20,572 nt of DNA from positions 1-20,572 of the forward strand of contig CAZBCK010000016.1 in NCBI GenBank assembly GCA_964490635.1, written 5' to 3'. Numbering within the stretch: position 1 is the stretch's first letter; every line of letters begins with the position of its first letter. This document shows, one piece after another, positions 1 through 7,047 of the stretch. Under the pieces are notes generated by a model. It was not told the DNA's origin. It ran no database searches and saw only the letters and a list, made by a program, of their open reading frames with translations. A program made the position numbers and the translations under genes. The DNA is from JAYEHC01 sp964490635. GTDB lineage: Bacteria > Patescibacteriota > Minisyncoccia > JAHIHE01 > JAGLIN01.

Positions 1-1
1 A

Positions 2-1843
2 GAAAATAAATTAGAATTAAAAAAAGAAATAAAATTAAACGCGGATTTTCAAAATGCGCTTATCCAGGGCGATTGTTTGTCTGCTTGCGCTTATTTGAAA
101 AGCAAAAATATAAAACCGGATTTGGTTTATATTGATCCGCCATTTGCAAGCGGGGCGAATTACGCCAAGAAAATTTATTTGCGAAATAATGGCGAGGAGA
201 CAAAATTTGAGAATGACGACAATTCAATCGGTGAGGAAATAATGTATGGGGATATTTGGCAAAAAGAAGATTATTTAAATTGGCTTTACGAAAGGTTGCT
301 GGCAATTAGAGAAGTGATGAGTGAAACAGGTTCAATTTATGTCCATTTGGATTGGCACATCGGGCATTATGTGAAAGTGATGATGGATGAGGTTTTTGGA
401 GAGGAGAATTTCAGAAATGAGATAACATGGAGAAGACAGATTGTGAGAGGAATGAAAACACATGCTGAATATATGGCACATTCTGCTGACTATATTTTTT
501 TATATACAAAATCTGAAAATGCTATTTGGAATATTATTAAAAAAGAAAATCTTATTACAATAGAAGAAGCTGAAAAAAAGTATATGAAAGATGAAAAGGG
601 ATATTTTAGAACATCTGATCCTGGCAGTTATACAAATAAAAGCCTTTTAGAATTTTACAAACAAGGACGAATTTACATTACAAATGGAGGAAAAGTTAGT
701 GTTGAAAATGGAATATTGAAAGCAAAAAATGGTAATATAGGAATAAAATATTATAGAGAGCAAAGAAATGGACATATTGTTGAAAAAAATGTAGTAGATA
801 ATATTTGGGATGATATATCTGGAATGGGAATTTTGTCGGCAGAATATATTGATTACGCAACCCAAAAACCCGAAGCATTGCTTGAAAGAATTATTAAAGC
901 GTCATCAGATAAAGGAATGATTGTTGCGGATTTTTTTAGCGGGAGCGGGACAACCGCGAAAGTGGCGAATGATTTGGGCAGAAAATTTATTGCCTGTGAT
1001 ATCGGCATAAACGCAATTCAAACAACAAGAGACAGATTAGTCAAGGCTGGCGCGAAATTTGATGTTTTAAAAATAAAAGACGGCTTGCGATTATTTAGAA
1101 ATCCGAAACAGACCACAGAGCAAATTTTTAATCTCATTGACGGATTTAAAAATTATCAAGAATTAGAATTAGCTGAATTTTGGGATGGCGGAATTGTCGG
1201 CGAAAAAGGAAGTTATGAGCCGGTAAAATTTATCGGCATTGATAAAATTTTAACCAAAAAACTTTTTGATGTGATTTTGGAAAATATTTACGAACTGGAA
1301 GACGCGACAAACAGTGTGAGCAAAATAAAAATTATTTACGCGCATAAAGATTTGGACATTGATCAATCTTATGTGAATAGAGCAATTAACAAGTCTAAAA
1401 AAACTTTAATGCAAGTTGATTTAATTAGCTTGGATGATTTGTTGGCTGATAAAAAAGATATGCTTTTTGGCGAAGATAATGCCGTGATAGATATTAAAAA
1501 AGAAAAAAATAAAACTATTATTGAAATTAAAAAATATTTCAGTCCATATTTGAAAGCGAAAATAGATGAGTATAATAATAAAAAAACTAAAAAAGGAACT
1601 TTGGAAGAGGACAAAAGCAAGGCGGTAAAGATTAGCGCGAACGGATTGGAATTGATTGAATCAATTCAATTTGACACTGAATTAAAGAAAAGTGGTGAAT
1701 GGACAAGTAATTTGGAGTTAGAGGATAATGCCGGCAAAAAACAACAAATAAAAGGCAAATACGAAATTAAAGCAGATAAATTCAAAATAAAAATTAGAAA
1801 TATCGCAGGAGATGAGATTGTAATTGATTCAGAAGAATTATAA
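2..1843 (+). CDS. Site-specific DNA methyltransferase (N6-adenine/N4-cytosine, beta class, type III Mod-like), 5' truncated
   Basis: The reading frame is open to the left edge, so the true start lies outside the window; 613 codons plus a TAA stop are visible. It transfers a methyl group from S-adenosylmethionine to DNA bases. The catalytic motif IV is YIDPPF, about 45 residues into the visible frame, and the SAM-binding motif I (ADFFSGSGTT, near 926-955) comes after it. That order defines the beta class, typical of type III Mod subunits and related orphan enzymes. The stretch between them (about 413-860) is the target recognition domain and is clearly more AT-rich. The C-terminal third is unlike the catalytic core and rich in Lys and Glu. 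No restriction subunit is seen downstream, where rubrerythrin follows after 36 bp; a partner could lie upstream. The family call is firm; assignment to type III is inference. Confidence 0.9.
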   Translation, partial: ENKLELKKEIKLNADFQNALIQGDCLSACAYLKSKNIKPDLVYIDPPFASGANYAKKIYLRNNGEETKFENDDNSIGEEIMYGDIWQKEDYLNWLYERLLAIREVMSETGSIYVHLDWHIGHYVKVMMDEVFGEENFRNEITWRRQIVRGMKTHAEYMAHSADYIFLYTKSENAIWNIIKKENLITIEEAEKKYMKDEKGYFRTSDPGSYTNKSLLEFYKQGRIYITNGGKVSVENGILKAKNGNIGIKYYREQRNGHIVEKNVVDNIWDDISGMGILSAEYIDYATQKPEALLERIIKASSDKGMIVADFFSGSGTTAKVANDLGRKFIACDIGINAIQTTRDRLVKAGAKFDVLKIKDGLRLFRNPKQTTEQIFNLIDGFKNYQELELAEFWDGGIVGEKGSYEPVKFIGIDKILTKKLFDVILENIYELEDATNSVSKIKIIYAHKDLDIDQSYVNRAINKSKKTLMQVDLISLDDLLADKKDMLFGEDNAVIDIKKEKNKTIIEIKKYFSPYLKAKIDEYNNKKTKKGTLEEDKSKAVKISANGLELIESIQFDTELKKSGEWTSNLELEDNAGKKQQIKGKYEIKADKFKIKIRNIAGDEIVIDSEEL

Positions 1844-1879
1844 AAAATAATTTTAATTTTATCAACTAACAAAAAAACT

Positions 1880-2458
1880 ATGAAAAACACAATTCAAAAT
1901 CTTGCCAAAGCATTTGTTGGCGAGAGTCAGGCAAGGAACAGATATACATTTTATTCTAAAATTGCCAAAAAAGAAGGGTTTGAACAAATTGCGGAAATTT
2001 TTCTGCTGACGGCGGAAAATGAGAGAGAGCATGCTAAGTGGCTGTTTCGTTTAATTAATGAATTAAAAAAGGAGAGCGGTGAAAGCTTAGAAGAAATAAA
2101 AATTGAAGCGGGTATTCCGACAACTTTAGGCGATACAGCGGAAAATTTAAAAGCGGCGATTGCTGGAGAAAATTTTGAACAGACACAAATGTATCCTGAA
2201 TTTGCCGATATTGCGGAAAAGGAGGGATTAATGGAAATAGCGGTAAGATTAAGAGCAATTGCTGTCGCGGAAAAACATCACGAAGAGAGATTCAGGAAAT
2301 TATTGGCAGAAGTGGAAGGAAATTCAGTCTTTAAAAAAGAAAAGAAGGTTTATTGGGTTTGCCGAAAATGCGGTTATATTTCCGAAGCCAATGAAGCGCC
2401 AGAAAAATGTCCGTCTTGCGGACATCCGCAAAGTTATTTTGAGGTAAAAGTAAATTAA
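1880..2458 (+). CDS. rbr: Rubrerythrin
   Basis: This 192-residue protein has the two parts of classical rubrerythrin. The N-terminal ferritin-like four-helix domain (about 1-145) contains the di-iron ligand signatures GESQARNRY, ENEREHAKW, MYPEFADIAEKEG and EKHHEERF. The C-terminal rubredoxin-like domain (about 155-190) has two CxxC knuckles, CRKCGY and CPSCGH, that bind one iron. In the known family it reduces hydrogen peroxide in the cytoplasm of anaerobes and microaerophiles, with electrons from rubredoxin or NADH oxidoreductases. The length is normal and all ligands appear present. The start is the ATG after the AT-rich leader CTAACAAAAAAACT; there is no SD sequence. It lies 36 bp after the methyltransferase, so cotranscription is possible but a functional link is unlikely. 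Confidence 0.96.
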   Translation: MKNTIQNLAKAFVGESQARNRYTFYSKIAKKEGFEQIAEIFLLTAENEREHAKWLFRLINELKKESGESLEEIKIEAGIPTTLGDTAENLKAAIAGENFEQTQMYPEFADIAEKEGLMEIAVRLRAIAVAEKHHEERFRKLLAEVEGNSVFKKEKKVYWVCRKCGYISEANEAPEKCPSCGHPQSYFEVKVN

Positions 2459-2478
2459 AATTAAAATTCATTTGTTTT

Positions 2479-2507
2479 GTTGCAGTCCTCTGCTGAGAGA
2501 CTGCAAC
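2479..2507. other. Hairpin after rubrerythrin
   Basis: A perfect 9-bp stem GTTGCAGTC/GACTGCAAC encloses an 11-nt loop, 20 bp past the rubrerythrin stop. It is not followed by a T-tract on the plus strand, so it may stabilise the 3' end of the mRNA or act as a weak terminator rather than be a classical intrinsic terminator. Confidence 0.5.
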
Positions 2508-2577
2508 GGGGCAAAATGGTTGTATTATGTCACATCGTGTTGTGTTATATTCTGTTAGTAGTGTTATTATGTTGTTG

Positions 2578-2606
2578 TTGACAAGAAATTTTTTATGGAT
2601 TATTAT
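2578..2606 (+). promoter_or_regulatory. Sigma-70 type promoter of the cysteine synthase transcript
   Basis: A consensus -35 TTGACA (2578-2583) is separated by exactly 17 bp from TATTAT (2601-2606). Transcription would start near 2613, giving a leader of about 190 nt before the cysteine synthase start. That leader holds the Cys-rich short ORF and the terminator-type hairpin listed next. Confidence 0.75.
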
Positions 2607-2664
2607 ATCCACAAGATACGAAAAAATAAACTTATTATATATGATAACTTTTGGAAACCAAATT

Positions 2665-2688
2665 ATGTGTTGTTGCAAAAATTTTTGA
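2665..2688 (+). CDS. Putative Cys-Cys-Cys leader peptide (attenuator uORF) of cysteine synthase
   Basis: A short ORF, ATG TGT TGT TGC AAA AAT TTT TGA, encodes MCCCKNF. It sits about 52 nt after the predicted transcription start and 32 nt before a strong terminator hairpin, in the leader of a cysteine synthase-like gene. Three consecutive Cys codons in such a place are what a leader peptide would need to sense Cys-tRNA supply by ribosome stalling, as in trp-type attenuation and in the polycysteine uORFs known from mycobacteria. A stem GAAACCAA (2654-2661)/TTGGTTTC (2695-2702) encloses the uORF, and part of its 3' arm (TGGTTT) could instead pair with AAACCA (2738-2743) in the terminator loop. 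It has no SD, like other genes here. Sequence and layout are seen directly; translation and function are inferred. Confidence 0.6.
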   Translation: MCCCKNF

Positions 2689-2719
2689 GATGGGTTGGTT
2701 TCTTGTTGTTCGTATTTAT

Positions 2720-2768
2720 AAAAATAAAAACGCTTTAAAACCATCCTGTGAGAAGCGTTTTTATTTTT
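2720..2768 (+). terminator. Intrinsic terminator-type hairpin in the cysteine synthase leader (probable attenuator)
   Basis: A perfect 16-bp stem pairs 2720-2735 (ending ACGCTT) with 2753-2768 (starting AAGCGT) around a 17-nt loop; the 3' arm is itself the T-rich tail TTTTTATTTTT. It lies downstream of a good promoter and 35 bp before the cysteine synthase ATG, so it should stop transcription of the gene unless prevented. If the promoter at 2578 were not used, it could simply terminate the upstream rubrerythrin transcript. Confidence 0.75.
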
Positions 2769-2803
2769 GTAAAATTAAATTAATTAAACTCAAAATAAAA
2801 TAT

Positions 2804-3709
2804 ATGGTTTATCAAAATATGCTTGGTCTTGTCGGTAATACGCCGATGGTAAAAATAAATAAACTTGTCGGAAATAATGATGCTGTGATTTTAGCAAAAC
2901 TGGAAGGGCAGAATCTGGGCGGTTCCATTAAGGGCGGGATGGCGCTTTATATGATTGAAGATGCTGAAAGGTCAGGCAGACTGACGAAAGATAAAATTCT
3001 TATTGAAGCAAGTTCGGGAAATACCGGAATTGCGATGGCGATTATTGCGGGAATAAAGGGATATAAAATTATGATTGTTATACCAGAGTCGGTGAGTGTG
3101 GAACGAAGAAAATTGATCAAAGCATATGGCGCTAAGCTGGTTTTGTCTCCCGGTAAGGAAGGTACGGATGGAGCGACTAAAGTGAAAAATAAACTACTGA
3201 AAAAAAATCCAGATAAATATGTGAATCTAAATCAATTCAAGAATCTCGCCAATGTTTTAGCGCATTGCAAAATTACTGGAAAAGAAATTTTGAAACAAAC
3301 AGAAGGAAATGTTGATATGGTTGTTCTTGGCATTGGAACAGCTGGCACTGGAATAGGCGTCTCTAAATGCTTGAAAGAATACAATTCAAAAATCCAAATT
3401 ATTGGAGTTATGCCAGAAGTGGGAGCTAAAATTCAAGGGTTGAGAAATTCCGAAGAAGTAAAAAACGCGCGTTTTTTTCAAAAAGACGCTTTTGACGAAA
3501 TTATTAAAATATCAAACAAAGAGGTTAGTGAAACTTTTGCAGTCGCGCGAGAACTTGCCAGTAAAGAGGGGATCTTAGCTGGAATGAGTTCCGGAGCGGC
3601 AATGTTCGTCGCGCTTCAAAAAGCGAAAGAATTAAAAAAAGGCAAAACCATTGTAGTGATTTTGCCCGATACGGGTGAGAGATATTTAAGCACGGAGTTA
3701 TTTGGATAA
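2804..3709 (+). CDS. Cysteine synthase (PLP-dependent, fold type II, CysK/CysM family)
   Basis: This 301-residue enzyme belongs to the O-acetylserine sulfhydrylase/cystathionine beta-synthase superfamily, which makes cysteine from an activated serine and a sulfur donor. Residues visible: the N-terminal GNTPMVKINKL, the PLP lysine K43 in GGSIKGG, the substrate-binding SSGNTG loop (70-75), the phosphate-binding glycine loop GTAGTG, and a C-terminal GMSSGAA followed by ILPDTGERY. The usual NPGGSxKDR motif reads NLGGSIKGG, so the Pro and the Asp-Arg after the lysine are replaced; it could therefore be a homologue with a different nucleophile or substrate. The frame is open further upstream to about 2651, but that part would cross the terminator hairpin, so the ATG at 2804 is chosen. 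The Cys-rich leader supports a role in cysteine metabolism. Confidence 0.9.
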   Translation: MVYQNMLGLVGNTPMVKINKLVGNNDAVILAKLEGQNLGGSIKGGMALYMIEDAERSGRLTKDKILIEASSGNTGIAMAIIAGIKGYKIMIVIPESVSVERRKLIKAYGAKLVLSPGKEGTDGATKVKNKLLKKNPDKYVNLNQFKNLANVLAHCKITGKEILKQTEGNVDMVVLGIGTAGTGIGVSKCLKEYNSKIQIIGVMPEVGAKIQGLRNSEEVKNARFFQKDAFDEIIKISNKEVSETFAVARELASKEGILAGMSSGAAMFVALQKAKELKKGKTIVVILPDTGERYLSTELFG

Positions 3710-3766
3710 ACGACTTGTACAAAGTTTAGTTGTATTTATTGTATCAAAAAAGTTTTTAGATGTTAC

Positions 3767-3790
3767 TTCCCCCTTTTACAAAGGGGGGAA
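3767..3790. terminator. Bidirectional terminator-like hairpin between convergent genes
   Basis: The palindrome TTCCCCCTTT/AAAGGGGGGAA with a short loop lies between the convergent ends of cysteine synthase (3709) and the glycosyltransferase (3809). Its position and symmetry fit a two-way terminator. Short palindromes of this kind are also often dispersed repeats, so it may serve both purposes. Confidence 0.55.
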
Positions 3791-3808
3791 CTCTAGAGGA
3801 ATATAAGT

Positions 3809-5011
3809 CTATCCAATCTTCATAACCCTTTTTAACAATTTAATATAATCCAATAAATGTCTGGTGATCAGGAAATTTTCTCTAACAAATTCGCGTCCAA
3901 ATTTCCCCATTCTTTTTCTTAACTTGTCGTCTTTAAGCAATTCTATTGTTCTTTCCGAGCACTCATCAATATTATTTACCAGATATCCGTTTTTGCCGTT
4001 AATTATTTGGTTGGGAATACCCCCTACATTTCCGCCAATGACAGGCGTTTCTTTCCATAACGCTTCGCTCACCGTTAACGCAAATCCTTCACGCAATGAT
4101 TTTTGCAAAACCACTTCTGACATTGTCTGCAGGGCGTTTACTATCAGAATACTGTCAGCAAGTAAAACGGTAATGTCTTTTTGCCCTTTGGTTTTTTTAA
4201 CAACCTCTTGATATACTTTAAATCCTTCCGGATCGTCTGTTGCAAAATTTCCCAAAAGCACTAGCTGGCAATTAACGCGTTTCCTTGTTTTTCTAAAAGA
4301 ATCTATTACGCCAATTGGATCTTTCCAAACATCAAATCTTGAAATCTGGCTTATTATCGGCTTGTCAAATTTTATTCCGTGTTCCGAAAGAATTGATCTT
4401 GCTTTTTGTTTTGAAACGCGTTTATTTCTTTCATTCAGTGGATTAATAGACGGCATAATGATCGTCTGTGGAATTTTGATATCTTCTTTGCGATAGCACT
4501 CGTCAGAAATAATCATTTCGTCATAAAGGTTAATAAAATGTTTCAGATAATTCCAAAGTTTTTTATTTGGTTTTGTAATATCAATATGACATCTCCAGAT
4601 CCAAGGCTGATTTTTTTTGTAAAATTTGATCAAAGGCAAAACTTGCGGATCGTGAATAATAACAGCGTCGTTTTTATCAAGATGCATAAAAGTGGAATTG
4701 TGAAAATTTGTCCCTTCATAAATTTCTTTCACTTTTTTTGTGAGCGTAGTATTTGCTCCCTGGCAGCCGTTATGAAACGATTTTGTTATATCAAAAAATG
4801 AAGGAATTCCTTTGATCAATCTCCATCCCGCTTTAATTCCTACTTGATTCATAAGATAAACCAAGCTGTCAAGAATCTCTGCCACTCCTCCTCCATAAAA
4901 AGTGGAATTTACATGAGCAACATATTTTCCTCTGAGCGGTTCTGCTTCTCTCATGATTTCGTCAATTTTTTCATCACCGATTATTTTTCTATAATCGTCT
5001 AAAGTTATCAT
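3809..5011 (-). CDS. treT: GT4 family glycosyltransferase, trehalose synthase (TreT)-like
   Basis: This 400-residue protein has the two-Rossmann-fold plan of GT4 enzymes and resembles archaeal and thermophile TreT throughout. The N-terminal domain has HVNSTFYGGGVAEIL (about 33-47), HDPQVLPLI and WRCHID. The C-terminal donor domain has ISQISRFDVWKDP, then LQKSLREGFALTVSEALWK with the EX7E signature glutamates, then GGNVGGIP. TreT joins the glucose of NDP-glucose to free glucose to make trehalose, a stress protectant. It is the only sugar gene in the window, so the substrates cannot be confirmed from context; other disaccharide-forming GT4 enzymes are possible. It is read divergently from the M24 peptidase, with its own promoter at 5044-5072. 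The start ATG is preceded by AT-rich sequence without an SD. Confidence 0.85.
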   Translation of the reverse strand: MITLDDYRKIIGDEKIDEIMREAEPLRGKYVAHVNSTFYGGGVAEILDSLVYLMNQVGIKAGWRLIKGIPSFFDITKSFHNGCQGANTTLTKKVKEIYEGTNFHNSTFMHLDKNDAVIIHDPQVLPLIKFYKKNQPWIWRCHIDITKPNKKLWNYLKHFINLYDEMIISDECYRKEDIKIPQTIIMPSINPLNERNKRVSKQKARSILSEHGIKFDKPIISQISRFDVWKDPIGVIDSFRKTRKRVNCQLVLLGNFATDDPEGFKVYQEVVKKTKGQKDITVLLADSILIVNALQTMSEVVLQKSLREGFALTVSEALWKETPVIGGNVGGIPNQIINGKNGYLVNNIDECSERTIELLKDDKLRKRMGKFGREFVRENFLITRHLLDYIKLLKRVMKIG

Positions 5012-5043
5012 AATTGTTTAATTAGTTAACGAATTATAAGATT

Positions 5044-5072
5044 ATTATAAGTGTAATAATGGAAATAGTCAA
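5044..5072 (-). promoter_or_regulatory. Promoter of the treT-like gene (minus strand)
   Basis: On the minus strand, TTGACT (plus 5067-5072) is followed after 17 bp by a perfect TATAAT (plus 5044-5049), about 33 bp before the treT start codon. Spacing and sequence are near consensus. Confidence 0.75.
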
Positions 5073-5107
5073 AAAGGTATGGCTGTATTTAGTTTGTCTG
5101 ATGATGA

Positions 5108-5136
5108 TTTACATTAAATTTTTTTTGTGTTAGGAT
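5108..5136 (+). promoter_or_regulatory. Promoter of the M24 peptidase gene
   Basis: TTTACA (5108-5113) and TAGGAT (5131-5136) are separated by 17 bp, about 76 bp upstream of the M24 peptidase start. Together with the minus-strand promoter at 5044-5072 it forms a divergent promoter pair. Confidence 0.55.
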
Positions 5137-5156
5137 TAAATTGTTAAGATTTCAAA

Positions 5157-5188
5157 GCAAAAAGGACTGTTTGCAAAACAGTTTTTGC
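5157..5188 (+). other. Hairpin in the leader of the M24 peptidase
   Basis: ACTGTTT and AAACAGT pair over a 3-nt loop, extended by GCAAAA/TTTTGC across a 3-nt bulge. It lies in the predicted 5' untranslated region, 24 bp before the start codon. No gene on this strand precedes it, so it is not a terminator of an upstream gene; a regulatory role is possible but unproven. Confidence 0.4.
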
Positions 5189-5211
5189 AATAAAGATTTA
5201 CTTATAATTTT

Positions 5212-6321
5212 ATGAACGGTAAATTAATCATTTCCAATAGTGAAAATGATTCAAATATGTTTTACGCGACAAGAATTTTAATTTCTGATGATTTTGTTTA
5301 TTTGGAAAAAAATGGCAGAAAGATAATTTATATTGGTGATTTGGAATATAACAGAGCAAAAAAAGGAGCAGAAGTCAATAGAGTCGTAAATTATTCAGAA
5401 TATGCGAAAGGAGTTAATAGAAATACTTTTAGTAAGATACTAATTAATATCTTAAAAGAAAATAAGATCAAGAAAGTTTTTGTGCCGGAAAATTTTCAAA
5501 TGAAATATGCAGAAATTTTAGTGAAGAATAGAATTGAGATTAAAGTTAAACCAGAGCCGTTTTTTAAAAAAAGAGTTGTAAAAAATAATGACGAAATTGC
5601 TAAAATTAAAGAAACTCAAAAAATAAACGAGAAAGCGATCAAAGAAGCAATCAGAATTATTAAAAAATCAAAAATAAGAAAAGATCAGAAATTAAGTTAT
5701 CAGAATAAGATCTTAACTTCGGAATTTATTCAACTTATTATTGATACAGAATTATTGAAAGGAAAATGCCAATCCGAATTCAACATTGTCTCTTGTGGAA
5801 AAGATGGTGCTGACCCTCATCAAAAAGGAAGGGGACCGCTCCTTGCTTATCAGCCGATTATTATTGATGTTTTCCCGCGATCAAAAACCAATCGCTATTT
5901 TGCCGATACGACTCGCACAGTTGTTCGCGGCAAAGCTTCGCCGGAAATTAAAAAGATTTATCAAGCGGTTTTGCAGGCACAAAAACTGGGAATTAGTAAA
6001 ATCAAACCGGGAATTAGAGGAAATACTATTCATAGATCAGTTCAGGATTATTTTGAAGAACATAATTTTAAAACTGAAGAAAAAAATGGTAAAGTGCAAG
6101 GATTTATTCATGGGACTGGGCATGGAGTAGGCTTGGATATTCACGAGTTACCAAATCTAAATGCAAATAGCAAAGATATTTTAAAAGCGGGAAATGTTGT
6201 TACGGTTGAACCGGGGTTGTATTATCCGGAGATTGGTGGGGTGAGAATTGAGGACTTGATTCTGGTAACAAAAAATGGATATGAAAATCTGACAAAGTTG
6301 CCGAAAGTTTTAGAGGTTTAA
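5212..6321 (+). CDS. M24 family metallopeptidase, Xaa-Pro dipeptidase/aminopeptidase P-like
   Basis: This 369-residue cytoplasmic protein has a creatinase-like N-terminal domain (about 1-115) and a pita-bread M24 catalytic domain (about 125-365). All five expected metal ligands are visible: D219 in IIDVFP, D232 in FADTTRT, H304 in GTGHGVG, E333 in VEPGLYY and E347 in RIEDL. The HELP motif that helps bind the proline substrate is also present. The family releases N-terminal residues that precede proline, or splits Xaa-Pro dipeptides, using two metal ions; PepQ-like fits the length. It is the first of several peptidases between 5212 and 12305, which suggests growth on scavenged peptides. The next gene starts 17 bp after its stop, so cotranscription is likely. 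Confidence 0.93.
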   Translation: MNGKLIISNSENDSNMFYATRILISDDFVYLEKNGRKIIYIGDLEYNRAKKGAEVNRVVNYSEYAKGVNRNTFSKILINILKENKIKKVFVPENFQMKYAEILVKNRIEIKVKPEPFFKKRVVKNNDEIAKIKETQKINEKAIKEAIRIIKKSKIRKDQKLSYQNKILTSEFIQLIIDTELLKGKCQSEFNIVSCGKDGADPHQKGRGPLLAYQPIIIDVFPRSKTNRYFADTTRTVVRGKASPEIKKIYQAVLQAQKLGISKIKPGIRGNTIHRSVQDYFEEHNFKTEEKNGKVQGFIHGTGHGVGLDIHELPNLNANSKDILKAGNVVTVEPGLYYPEIGGVRIEDLILVTKNGYENLTKLPKVLEV

Positions 6322-6338
6322 ATAGCTAAAATATTATT

Positions 6339-6584
6339 ATGAGTATTGAAAAAAAAATAGGCTATCCTTTGGCTGGAATTGAAGCAGGTCCGAGTATAAT
6401 TAAAGATGCTGTTGGCGATTGGGGAGTGGGAGCGGAGGAAATAAGCAATACGGGATTAGAAAAAAGTATTGATGCTGGAATTGGAGAGATTCAAAATTTA
6501 GCTGTGCCTGCGGCAACATTTTGTGTTGTTTGGGCGGGTTTGAATTATATGTTTAAAGGATTAGAAGGAGATAGCAAATCTTAA
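6339..6584 (+). CDS. Small hypothetical protein with one C-terminal membrane segment
   Basis: I do not recognise this 81-residue protein. The first 50 residues are mixed polar and glycine-rich; residues about 53-72 (LAVPAATFCVVWAGLNYMF) could form one transmembrane helix near the C terminus, followed by a short charged tail. It starts 17 bp after the M24 peptidase stop, with the leader CTAAAATATTATT and no SD. The same leader motif precedes the gene at 7048. It is accepted as a gene because of its spacing, its normal codon use and the shared leader. Confidence 0.6.
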   Translation: MSIEKKIGYPLAGIEAGPSIIKDAVGDWGVGAEEISNTGLEKSIDAGIGEIQNLAVPAATFCVVWAGLNYMFKGLEGDSKS

Positions 6585-6626
6585 AAAAAAAGAACTTAAT
6601 TTGCTTCTTAATTTTTAAAATAAAAT

Positions 6627-6854
6627 ATGCAATCCATAACCGAGGAAGATAAAAAACTATTTGAAAAGTTTGAAGAGATGATGAAAAATACGCCCAGTGA
6701 AAGCGAGGCGCTTGATTTTTGGTCAAAACTGAGTATTGAAGAATACGACCGTTTAATTTTTCTTTTTAAACAAGGCGAAATAGAAGGAATGCCGGAAAAG
6801 ATAAGACTGAAATTGGTGGTGTTTTTTGAGAAAGTTAAGGAGAAATTGGCTTAG
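6627..6854 (+). CDS. Small helical hypothetical protein
   Basis: This 75-residue protein is rich in Glu, Lys, Phe and Leu and predicted to be almost entirely alpha-helical, with no Cys, no membrane segment and no recognisable motif. It follows the previous small gene by 42 bp. Its leader TAATTTTTAAAATAAAATATG closely matches the one before the gene at 14639, which supports the start chosen. Its function is unknown. Confidence 0.6.
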   Translation: MQSITEEDKKLFEKFEEMMKNTPSESEALDFWSKLSIEEYDRLIFLFKQGEIEGMPEKIRLKLVVFFEKVKEKLA

Positions 6855-6883
6855 GATGGTGAAATTAGATTTAACAAAAAATT

Positions 6884-7008
6884 TGTTGGTTCCATAGTGG
6901 CGATAGCCCTATGGAACCTAAATGCAAGCCGTCCATTATTTACATAGACTTGCTAATATATAATCTTGCATTGAGGTTCCACAGTCCTGCGGGACTATGG
7001 AACCAGCA
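6884..7008. repeat. Palindromic MITE-like element with 45-bp inverted arms, each arm a hairpin
   Basis: The left arm (6884-6928) and the right arm (6964-7008) are inverted copies of each other with few mismatches: both read TTG(T/C)TGGTTCCATAGT at the outside and GGAACCT(A/C)AATGCAAG at the inside. Each arm also folds on itself: GGTTCCATAG/CTATGGAACC at 6888-6918, and GGTTCCA/TGGAACC with AGTCC/GGACT at 6975-7004. The 35-bp centre is AT-rich. No open reading frame lies inside and no transposase is near. I see no clear target duplication. It is either a non-autonomous transposable element or a paired-REP (BIME-like) unit. Confidence 0.75.
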
Positions 7009-7047
7009 ATATTTTAAAAGTTTAGATAACTAAAATATTATAAATTT

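Noticed and set aside
2651..2803. In-frame N-terminal extension of cysteine synthase
   Set aside because: It would start at a TTG, cross the terminator hairpin and add 51 residues unlike any CysK; the ATG at 2804 fits the family start.
6888..7004. Paired terminators after the gene at 6627
   Set aside because: The hairpins lack T-tracts and the two arms match each other as an inverted repeat, which fits a repeat element better.
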